Source: Clostridia bacterium (GTDB taxonomy: Bacteria > Bacillota > Clostridia > Oscillospirales > CAG-272). Taken from it: a stretch of 64,000 nt of DNA. The stretch is from assembly GCA_017467815.1 (NCBI GenBank), contig JAFUKI010000173.1:1-64000 (forward strand). Reading direction: 5' to 3'. Below the pieces are notes generated by a model. It was given only the letters and a program-made list of their open reading frames with translations. It ran no database searches and was not told the DNA's origin. Positions 8,771 to 16,267 of the stretch are shown here, piece by piece. Each line of letters starts with the position of its first letter. Position 1 is the stretch's first letter. The position numbers and the translations under genes were made by a program.

Positions 8771-9159
8771 GAGAACAGCCACAGCTCTATGTAACTGATT
8801 GCCACGGTAACGACCATGGGCAGCAGAACATATAAGAGCTTCTTTCCTTTTTCTCTGCCGGCAGCCAGCTTGTCTAAATATTCCTGCTTCTGTGCGGTCG
8901 TCCAATCCGCAGGCAGATCTTCCGGCATCACCTTGGGTTTATCAAAGCTGTAGCCGTTCAGAATATAGAAAGCAATGATCAGTCCTGCCAGAGCTACCAT
9001 ATATACAGTGGTACCGATATAATAGATGATCGGCAGCTGCAGTTTTTCGCCGAGGGCAATGATGATACGGAACGCGCCGTACAGCAGGATGAAATTCAGA
9101 AGCAGCGTCCCCAGCTTGCGGAAAACTCCTTTTACGTCTATGTTTTTATCCGGCTTCAT
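8767..9159 (-). CDS. small membrane protein of unknown function
   Basis: A 130-residue protein with three likely membrane helices: about residues 16-35 (LLLNFILLYGAFRIIIALG), 45-67 and 107-127. A charged cytoplasmic or external segment lies between the second and third and contains DLPADWTTAQKQEYLDK. I recall similar small membrane proteins next to rlmH in other Clostridia but cannot name the family. It lies 3 nt after galK and overlaps rlmH by 4 nt, so it is part of the same operon. Confidence 0.75.
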   Translation of the reverse strand: MKPDKNIDVKGVFRKLGTLLLNFILLYGAFRIIIALGEKLQLPIIYYIGTTVYMVALAGLIIAFYILNGYSFDKPKVMPEDLPADWTTAQKQEYLDKLAAGREKGKKLLYVLLPMVVTVAISYIELWLFS

Positions 9160-9162
9160 GGC

Positions 9163-10455
9163 TTATTTCACCACCTGTACAGCACCGGCACGGCGAATAC
9201 ACAGAACATGGCAGGCACCTTCGCCGAATACACCGTTCATGTACGCCGCATATTCTTCGGTCTTGGACATGGGCACAAATGCCTGGATCGTTCCGGCAAA
9301 ACCGCCGCCGTGTACTCTGCACACACCTTCCGTTCCGGCAAGGAATCTTTCCGTCAGGCACAGTGCCAGGGACAGACCCTGTTCATGGACATTCTTGGTG
9401 GTAAATACATTCTGCAGATACTTGAAGCTGGAGTTGCCGCTGGCGACCACGCCGTTTTTGAAGTGGACAAAATCCTTACAGCGCAGGGCGTTTACCTGTT
9501 TGTCAACCCGTTCATTTTCCGCGAAGAAATGCATGGCGCGCATAACGGCTCTGTCACCGCAGGTTCCACGGATGCGGACGATATTCTCAAGCAGTGCTTC
9601 TGCCGTGGTTTCTCTGAGAACGGACACGCCCAGTTCCTTCGCCACGCTCTTCATTTCTGCCGGCACGGAAGCATAATCTTCGTTCAGGTCCGCGTGGTTG
9701 CCGCCGGTGTTGACAATGCACAGCGCATAACCTGCCGCGGTCATGTCAAAGTCCAGTTTTTCGATTACGGGATTTTTCGGATCGGCAAAGTCGATGGTGA
9801 TGAATCCGCCTACCGCGCAGGCTGTCTGGTCCATCAGGCCGCAGGGTTTGCCGAAGTACACGTTTTCCGCATACTGTGCCATTTTTGCGATCTCCACATT
9901 GGATACCTTGCCGTCGTTGTACAGGTGGTTCAGGATATTGCCCACCATGACTTCAAAAGCCGCGGAAGAGCTGATGCCGGATCCCTTCAGTACGTTGGAG
10001 GTGGTATAGGCATCAAAACCGCCTACCGCATAACCGGCATTGAGAAATGCTTTCTGCATACCGGCAATGATGGATGCGGAAGTATAATATTTTGCGGGAT
10101 CGGGATCTTCGATGGCATCGGGGGTTACGATATCTTCCGGGAATCCGGCGGACTGGATGCGGACCACGCCGTTATCGGTGGGTTTGGCAAAAGCCAGGAT
10201 GTCCAGGTTTACGCTGGCTGCAATCACTCTGCCGTGGTTATGGTCGGTGTGGTTGCCGGAAATTTCACTGCGTCCGCCTACGGAATACAGGGATACTTCG
10301 CCGTCATCGCCGTATTTTGCGCCGAAAGCGTCACAGGCGTCGGCATACCGTGTTCTCTGGGCGGCAATATCGGCTTCGTTTACGGACAGATCTTCCAGCA
10401 GTGTGCTGTCAATACCGCCGGAGAGGATATATTCTTTTAAAGCATTGCTTTGCAT
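9163..10455 (-). CDS. galK: galactokinase
   Basis: GHMP-family kinase that phosphorylates galactose to galactose-1-phosphate, first step of the Leloir pathway. The 430-residue protein carries the galactokinase signature as GRSEISGNHTDHNHG (about residue 60), the GHMP phosphate-binding loop LKGSGISSSAAFEV and the C-terminal RVHGGGFAGTIQAFV motif. The ATG at 10455 follows AAAGGGTC; an ATG five codons upstream has a poorer site. No galE or galT is adjacent. It heads a five-gene minus operon whose other members have no clear link to galactose. Confidence 0.95.
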   Translation of the reverse strand: MQSNALKEYILSGGIDSTLLEDLSVNEADIAAQRTRYADACDAFGAKYGDDGEVSLYSVGGRSEISGNHTDHNHGRVIAASVNLDILAFAKPTDNGVVRIQSAGFPEDIVTPDAIEDPDPAKYYTSASIIAGMQKAFLNAGYAVGGFDAYTTSNVLKGSGISSSAAFEVMVGNILNHLYNDGKVSNVEIAKMAQYAENVYFGKPCGLMDQTACAVGGFITIDFADPKNPVIEKLDFDMTAAGYALCIVNTGGNHADLNEDYASVPAEMKSVAKELGVSVLRETTAEALLENIVRIRGTCGDRAVMRAMHFFAENERVDKQVNALRCKDFVHFKNGVVASGNSSFKYLQNVFTTKNVHEQGLSLALCLTERFLAGTEGVCRVHGGGFAGTIQAFVPMSKTEEYAAYMNGVFGEGACHVLCIRRAGAVQVVK

Positions 10456-10506
10456 AACAGACCCTTTCATTTTCCGATTATGGGATAGAATTTACATACA
10501 ATATAT

Positions 10507-10534
10507 ATTATACCATAAAAACCGGATTAGACAA
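10507..10534 (-). promoter_or_regulatory. sigma-A promoter for galK operon
   Basis: On the minus strand TTGTCT, a 16-nt spacer and TATAAT, with an extended -10 (ATGGTATAAT), about 50 nt before galK. Confidence 0.7.
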
Positions 10535-10627
10535 TAGAAAATTTATGAATTCTTATGGGGACTTGTATGGAAATTCTTCCGCAGTCCGAAAATCCCAAAA
10601 AGAATACAGAAAATAAAGCTTCCCCCA

Positions 10628-10656
10628 TTGCAAAATTTCCTGTACTGTGCTATAAT
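10628..10656 (+). promoter_or_regulatory. sigma-A promoter of the TerB-ATPase-helicase-uvrA operon
   Basis: TTGCAA and TATAAT with a 17-nt spacer, about 48 nt before the first start codon and divergent from the galK promoter. Confidence 0.75.
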
Positions 10657-10665
10657 AAAAGAATA

Positions 10666-10679
10666 CGAACTAATGTTTG
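10666..10679 (+). promoter_or_regulatory. LexA-like (SOS) operator
   Basis: CGAACTAATGTTTG matches the Gram-positive LexA box core GAAC-N4-GTTY. It starts 9 nt after the -10 element, over the expected transcription start, where a repressor would block initiation. LexA itself is not in the window. Such a core occurs by chance a few times in 64 kb, so the position in the promoter is the main support. Confidence 0.55.
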
Positions 10680-10704
10680 ATTTTCCGAAAAAGGAGGGGC
10701 TGTT

Positions 10705-12594
10705 ATGTGGGATGAGAAGAAACAATCCGGTGAAAATGCCGATGAAATTACGGAAGATTTCTGGTCGCTTCCCGTGACCCGGACAAAGAGTTACCGTCAG
10801 CCTTCCTTTGAGGGACGTACAACGGATACAGTACCGGTTGATGCGTCTGCCGGTGAAAAAGAGGCTGCGGGTGAAAAGATTCCGCCCCGCAGAGAAGATG
10901 CGCCTGCCGCCCGTCCTGTGCGTTCTGCCGACCGTGTGCCTGCGTACAAAACTTCCGTATATTCCGGTGACGGGTACAAATCCTACGGAAAAGAACAGAG
11001 AGGCTGGAATGGCGGCAAGCAGGGGGAGGATGTGGATTTCAACGATCTTCCCGTCCAGCCGAAACAGAAGTCCACAGCCGGCGAGACCCTTTCCCAGCGG
11101 GACGGAAGCGGCTGGCTGATACGGCAGATCACCATACGCCGGTGGATCAATGATTTTTCCTTCTACGGTCGTTTTGCCCATGACGCACAGATCAGTCACG
11201 GCAGAGCCGGCAGACCCGAAGACGGCAGGGAGCCTGTTCCCTTTTTCGCCTATGTGCCCCAATATGCCCAGATGAACAGCCGGCAGCTGGGGTACTATCT
11301 GTGGTTCCGGGATCAGGCGAAAGCCGGGGTATATCTTCAGGCGGATATGGCGTATATTGTACTGTATGTATTTGAGATTCTGAATCTGCCCCATCTGATT
11401 CCGCCGGCGGAGGGAATTGAGATTCTGTGCCGGTTATGGATTCACTACCGGCAGGCATATCCCCGGCTGGACAGTTACCTCGGAGAATGGGTACCGGATT
11501 ATTCCATGATCCACGATGTCCCCCTGCCCGCCTGTCTGTCAGCCATTCTGCCGGAGATCGTGCGGAAGGCGCAGTTCAAGGAATTTTATCTGGATTTTAT
11601 CAAAGAAGCGGACAAAAGAGATATGGAAACCCTTGCGGATATTCTGATCGAAGCCTATTCGGATTACGATTACCGCAAGAGCCGGTATTACAATGTAAAC
11701 AAGGCGGAATATGACACCGAAATACGGGGTGCGCTCTGCCATGTGCTGATGGATGCGTGGCAGAAAAAACGGGATATTTTCGTTCTGGACCGCACGTACA
11801 GGCTGACCCGTGATGCTTACTGCGGTGCCATTGCCCAGACGGATGTGAAAAGACGGATCGATATTTCCTTTCATTCCTGCATCCGTCCGCCGGAAACACG
11901 GAAATTTGTTACGGATATTGTCAAGTATGCGGAAAACCGGCTGCGGCTGAAGCTGCGGATCAAGTCCAAGCTGGGTGCTGAGGGGATTTCCCCCGCGGAC
12001 AAGCAGCTGGTGGATGCCTATTTCGGGGAAGAACCGGTTGTGGAAAGCAAGCGTCGCAAGGGTATCGGTGCGGAACCGGATTATCTTAAGCAGTACGAAG
12101 CGGATACTTCCGGATTTGATTTTGCTTCCGCCGGAGCGATTGAAGCGGCATCCTGGGGCAATACGGAGCGGCTGACAGACGATATTTCCTTTGCTGTTCC
12201 CCCGGAGGACGTTTTCTGTGACATGGATGATATTCCCCAAGAGGAAGTGTCGGGCGGATTGTCCACCGATACTGCGGAGGAGATCCTGGGAACGGCTGTT
12301 ATGGCGGATCCCGAAGCAGAATTTGCGGCGGCAACAGAAGAAGCCGAGACGATCTCTGCTGTATCGGAAGCGGAATATGCTCTGGAAAAAGCGGCAGTCC
12401 GCGCACTTTTGTCGGGGGATTTCGGCGGATTCTGCAGAGAACGGGACGTTTTCCCGGGACAGGTTGCAGATGCTGTAAACGAAATTTTCTTAGATATGAT
12501 CGGAGATATTCTCATAGAAGACAGCGGAACGGGGAAAGATTTTCATATATTGGATGATTACAGGGAGGAAGCGGAAACGTGGAGCAGAACCTGA
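10705..12594 (+). CDS. TerB-N / TerB-C domain protein
   Basis: First gene of a four-gene operon. Residues 1-135 are low-complexity and charged (probably disordered). Residues about 136-330 form a TerB-N domain, recognised by PFFAYVPQYAQMNSRQLGYYLWFRDQ..., the usual PSYaqL-x-QL-YYLWR pattern, then ADMAYIVLYVFEILN. The last about 65 residues (about 562-625) fit TerB-C: ALLSGDFGGFCRERDVFPGQVADAVNEIFLDMIGD, split here by the reader's 20-residue limit into AVNEIFLDMIGDILIED as the core. Proteins with these domains were predicted by comparative genomics (tellurite-resistance-linked TerB systems) to act with helicases and ATPases in DNA processing. No catalytic residues are evident, so a scaffold or sensor role is inferred. 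GGAGG precedes the ATG. The stop overlaps the next start. Confidence 0.85.
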   Translation: MWDEKKQSGENADEITEDFWSLPVTRTKSYRQPSFEGRTTDTVPVDASAGEKEAAGEKIPPRREDAPAARPVRSADRVPAYKTSVYSGDGYKSYGKEQRGWNGGKQGEDVDFNDLPVQPKQKSTAGETLSQRDGSGWLIRQITIRRWINDFSFYGRFAHDAQISHGRAGRPEDGREPVPFFAYVPQYAQMNSRQLGYYLWFRDQAKAGVYLQADMAYIVLYVFEILNLPHLIPPAEGIEILCRLWIHYRQAYPRLDSYLGEWVPDYSMIHDVPLPACLSAILPEIVRKAQFKEFYLDFIKEADKRDMETLADILIEAYSDYDYRKSRYYNVNKAEYDTEIRGALCHVLMDAWQKKRDIFVLDRTYRLTRDAYCGAIAQTDVKRRIDISFHSCIRPPETRKFVTDIVKYAENRLRLKLRIKSKLGAEGISPADKQLVDAYFGEEPVVESKRRKGIGAEPDYLKQYEADTSGFDFASAGAIEAASWGNTERLTDDISFAVPPEDVFCDMDDIPQEEVSGGLSTDTAEEILGTAVMADPEAEFAAATEEAETISAVSEAEYALEKAAVRALLSGDFGGFCRERDVFPGQVADAVNEIFLDMIGDILIEDSGTGKDFHILDDYREEAETWSRT

Positions 12595-13952
12595 ATGTAA
12601 AGAAAGTACCGAGACGGATTTTGGGCACTTTGCTGTCCGCGCTGTCTGCCGGTGTTGTACCCAGAGCGGGAGCGCCCTATATTGCCATCGGGCGGCTGGA
12701 TGAGGTGGAAGCACTGACCACATCCTTATCCAGAGTTGCCGACGGGGAAGGAAGCTGTAAGTTCATTATCGGGCGATACGGTTCCGGAAAGAGTTTTCTG
12801 ATTCAGCTCGCCCGTGGATATGCCCTGGACAAAGGGTTTCTGACGGCGGACTGTGACCTTTCCCCGGAAAGAAAGCTGTCCGCATCGGGCGGTGCCGGGC
12901 TTGCCACCTACAGAGAACTGATGAAAAATCTTGCCTGCAAGACCCAGCCGGACGGAGGAGCGCTGCCGGTGATCATCAGCCGCTGGTTCAGCCAGATCCG
13001 GGATTCTCTGACCGATGAGGGCATGGACGTGGATTCCGCCGCTTTCGACGAGGCTTTCGGGAAGCGGATCCTTCAGACAGTCCGGGCTTTGGAAAGCGAT
13101 GTGGGCGGATTCGATTTCGCCATTGTCATGCGGGAATACTACAATGCTTACCGTGCGGAGGATGACTTGAAAATGTCCGCTTGTCTGCGCTGGTTCAGGG
13201 GGGAATACAACACCCGGACGGAAGCCAGACAGGCACTGGAGATCCGTTCCATTTCCATCATCAACGATGACAACTGGTACGATCATCTGAAACTGATCAC
13301 CGCTTTTGCCAGACTGGTGGGATATGCCGGACTCTGCATATTCATCGACGAATGTGTGAACCTGTTCAAGATCTCCAACCGGCTTTCCAGAGAAAACAAC
13401 TACGAAAAAATTCTTGCCATGTTCAATGACACCATGCAGGGACGTGCTCCCGGTCTGATGATCGTATTCGGCGGGACGCCTCAGTTTCTGGAAGACAACC
13501 GGCGCGGACTGTTCAGTTATGAGGCATTGCGCAGCCGGCTTTCCGACGGTCGGTTCGGGGGTGAGGGACTGCGGAGTATTATGTCCCCCGTTCTGCGGCT
13601 GAAGCGGCTGTCCGACAGTGAACTGCTGGCACTGGTTATCCGTCTGACTGCCCTGCACGGGGAATACCACGGATACACCCCGACGGTTTCGGAAGAACAG
13701 ATGATTCTGTTTCTGACCGACTCCCTCTCCCGCGCCGGTGCGGATACCATGGTCACGCCCAGAGAAATCATCCGGGATTATGTAACCCTGCTGGATCTGC
13801 TGCTGACCAATCCGGAAAAGGGATTCGCGGAAATTTTCGGCGGCATGGCTCACAGCACAGCCGATCCCAATCAGGCACAGGATGTTCCTGCCGAGAATAC
13901 GCCTGTTCCCTCTCCCGGTGCGAAGATCACCATGGAGGACCTGGAATTTTAA
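12579..13952 (+). CDS. BrxC/BrxD-like P-loop ATPase (DUF2791)
   Basis: A 457-residue AAA-type ATPase of the BREX-associated BrxC/BrxD family. Walker A is GRYGSGKS (residues 65-72); Walker B is LCIFIDE (252-258), followed by CVNLFKI; a sensor-like MIVFGGTPQFLED and the arginine-rich ALRSRLSD stretch follow. The N-terminal RRILGTLLSALSAGVVPRAG is typical of the family. Starts at GTG with GGGAGG upstream, overlapping the TerB gene by 16 nt. In type 2 and 6 BREX loci, BrxD pairs with the BrxHI helicase, as here with the next gene. ATP-driven DNA loading or remodelling is inferred; no nuclease domain is present. Confidence 0.88.
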   Translation: MEQNLNVKKVPRRILGTLLSALSAGVVPRAGAPYIAIGRLDEVEALTTSLSRVADGEGSCKFIIGRYGSGKSFLIQLARGYALDKGFLTADCDLSPERKLSASGGAGLATYRELMKNLACKTQPDGGALPVIISRWFSQIRDSLTDEGMDVDSAAFDEAFGKRILQTVRALESDVGGFDFAIVMREYYNAYRAEDDLKMSACLRWFRGEYNTRTEARQALEIRSISIINDDNWYDHLKLITAFARLVGYAGLCIFIDECVNLFKISNRLSRENNYEKILAMFNDTMQGRAPGLMIVFGGTPQFLEDNRRGLFSYEALRSRLSDGRFGGEGLRSIMSPVLRLKRLSDSELLALVIRLTALHGEYHGYTPTVSEEQMILFLTDSLSRAGADTMVTPREIIRDYVTLLDLLLTNPEKGFAEIFGGMAHSTADPNQAQDVPAENTPVPSPGAKITMEDLEF

Positions 13953-13979
13953 GAAGTGCAGTAATTATGGAGGTATGTT

Positions 13980-16256
13980 ATGTCTGTTTTTGATTCATAT
14001 TCCCCATTTATCCGGGAATTCATCTATGCCCGCGGATGGGATCATCTCAGTGAGATACAGGTTGCGGCAGCGGATGTGCTGTTTCACACGGACAACAACC
14101 TCCTTCTTCCTTCCCAGACGGCATCGGGCAAAACGGAAGCGGCTTTTTTCCCGATCCTGTCGGAATTTTATGAAGATATGCCCCAATCCGTAGGGGCTGT
14201 CTACATTGCGCCGCTGAAATCCCTGATCAACGACCAGTTCGGCAGAATCACGGAGCTGTGCAGTGAGACAGGCATTCCCGTTTATCACTGGCACGGGGAT
14301 GTGGCGGCGTCCCATAAGAATAAGGTAATGAAAGACCCCAAGGGGATTCTGCAGATCACGCCGGAATCCCTGGAAGGTATGCTGATCCACAGAAACAGCG
14401 ATCTTCTGCGGCTGTTCGGGGATCTGCGGTATATAATCATTGACGAAATCCACACCCTGACCGGAACCGACCGGGGAAACCAGATCCTCTGTCAGCTTGC
14501 CCGTCTCAGGGAACGCACCGGTGTATCTCCGCGACGGATCGGTCTGTCCGCCACCATCGGGGATATGGATCGGGCGGCGGCATGGCTGGGTGCGGCAAGC
14601 GGACGGCAGACCATTGTTCCGGAAATCACCCCGGCGAAGATCAAGTGGCGGCTCGGTATGGAGCATTTCTACATCAAGGAAAAGGATGTGGCGGAGATTC
14701 CCTCTGCGGAAAACGCCGGAAATGACGCCATTTCGCTGGATCTGGGGTATGAATATATCTACGACTGCACAAGGGACCGGAAAGCCATTGTGTTCTCCAA
14801 TTCCCGTGAAGAAACCGAATATGTAACCGCTACTCTGCGGCAGATTGCAGAACGTCGGGGAGAGCCGGATGTATTTCTCATCCACCACGGTTTTCTCTCC
14901 GCCTCCATCCGGGAAGAAGCGGAAATGCGGATGAAGGACGATGATCTCCGGCACGTGGTCTGTGCTACTGTGACCATGGAACTGGGGATCGATATCGGTC
15001 GTCTGGAAAGAGTGATCCAGTCCGGCGCGCCCAACACCGTTTCCTCCTTCCTGCAGAGGCTGGGACGAAGCGGCAGACGGGGGGATCCGCCGGAAATGAT
15101 GATGGTATTCCGGGAAGAAAATCCCCTGCCCAACACGCCACTGCCCCAGCTGATTCCCTGGGAACTTCTGAAAGCCATTGCGGTGGTACAGCTGTACATT
15201 GAAGAACGCTTTATTGAACCGCCGAATATCCGTAAGCAGCCGTACAGCCTGATGTTCCAGCAGACTCTGTCCGTTCTGGCGGCTGCCGGTGCTCTGACGC
15301 CTGCCTCTCTTGCGGAACGGGTTATGGCACTGCCGCCTTTCCGGTATGTGACCAAAGAGGATTACAAGACCCTGATGCTCTCCATGATCCAGAACGATTG
15401 GCTGGAAATGACGGAAGACCGCGAACTGATCTTGGGTCTGCGGGGAGAACGGCTGGTGAACTCCTTCAAATTCTACGCCGTGTTCAAGGATACCGATGAC
15501 TATACGGTACGGTGTGAATCGGATGAGATCGGGATTCTCAACAGTCCGCCGCCGGTGGGGGATCGGTTTGCTCTTGCCGGACGGGTCTGGGAAGTGGAAG
15601 ATCTGGATTTGCCCAGACATCTGATTTACGTTAAGCCGGTACGCGGAAAAATGGAAGTTGCCTGGCCGGGAGATTACGGCGAGGTACACACCCGGATTCT
15701 GGAACGTATGCGGCAGGTTCTCAGAGAAGATACTGAATACCCCTATCTGAAAGAAGGCGCCCTGAAGCGGCTGAGAGTGGCCAGAGCACTTGCCCGGAAC
15801 ACCGGTTTGTGCGATCATTCCATTCTGCGGCTGGGCGGTTACACATGGGCATTGTTCCCCTGGCTCGGCACCCGTTCTTTCCGCACCCTCAGACGGTATC
15901 TGGTACGGAATGCCGGTACTTTCCGCCTGTCGGGGCTGGAATTTGAAGGATGCCACTACATGACCTTCAAACTGGAAGGGGGCAGCGGGGACGATCTGAT
16001 CCGTATGCTGGCGGAAAAAACCGCGGCGGAAGGTGTGGATCTGGAATCCCTGATCGGGGAAACGGAAGCCCCTGTTTTTGAAAAATACGATGAATTCATC
16101 CCCTCCGCCCTGCTGCGTAAAGCCTATCGGGATGACAAACTGCGGAGCGACGAAATGATCCCCCGGCTGGCACAGATCGCAGCAGAGGGACGCTCTCCCA
16201 GCACTGCAGTATCTGCGGCGTATCCGGATGGATCGGACGAAACATATGAAAATTAA
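13980..16256 (+). CDS. Lhr/BrxHI-type DEAD/DEAH-box helicase
   Basis: Superfamily 2 helicase of 758 residues. Motifs in order: I SQTASGKT (45-52), Ia APLKSLIND, II DEIH (155-158) in IIIDEIHTL, III SAT (190-192), V ATVTMELGIDIG (about 329-340) and VI QRLGRSGRRG (359-368). DEIH with TGTDRGNQ and the motif V/VI form are typical of Lhr-like enzymes; the C-terminal half (370-758) has winged-helix and Lhr-core-like character but is shorter than full Lhr. It acts on DNA or RNA:DNA by ATP-driven 3'-5' translocation in known relatives. It sits 27 nt after the ATPase gene and 11 nt before uvrA. Confidence 0.92.
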   Translation: MSVFDSYSPFIREFIYARGWDHLSEIQVAAADVLFHTDNNLLLPSQTASGKTEAAFFPILSEFYEDMPQSVGAVYIAPLKSLINDQFGRITELCSETGIPVYHWHGDVAASHKNKVMKDPKGILQITPESLEGMLIHRNSDLLRLFGDLRYIIIDEIHTLTGTDRGNQILCQLARLRERTGVSPRRIGLSATIGDMDRAAAWLGAASGRQTIVPEITPAKIKWRLGMEHFYIKEKDVAEIPSAENAGNDAISLDLGYEYIYDCTRDRKAIVFSNSREETEYVTATLRQIAERRGEPDVFLIHHGFLSASIREEAEMRMKDDDLRHVVCATVTMELGIDIGRLERVIQSGAPNTVSSFLQRLGRSGRRGDPPEMMMVFREENPLPNTPLPQLIPWELLKAIAVVQLYIEERFIEPPNIRKQPYSLMFQQTLSVLAAAGALTPASLAERVMALPPFRYVTKEDYKTLMLSMIQNDWLEMTEDRELILGLRGERLVNSFKFYAVFKDTDDYTVRCESDEIGILNSPPPVGDRFALAGRVWEVEDLDLPRHLIYVKPVRGKMEVAWPGDYGEVHTRILERMRQVLREDTEYPYLKEGALKRLRVARALARNTGLCDHSILRLGGYTWALFPWLGTRSFRTLRRYLVRNAGTFRLSGLEFEGCHYMTFKLEGGSGDDLIRMLAEKTAAEGVDLESLIGETEAPVFEKYDEFIPSALLRKAYRDDKLRSDEMIPRLAQIAAEGRSPSTAVSAAYPDGSDETYEN

Positions 16257-16267
16257 AGGAATAGTAT

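Noticed and set aside
10705-16256. Complete BREX system
   Set aside because: Only the ATPase and helicase types are present; no PglX methylase, PglZ, BrxA or BrxB is seen in the flanks, which hold galK and uvrA.
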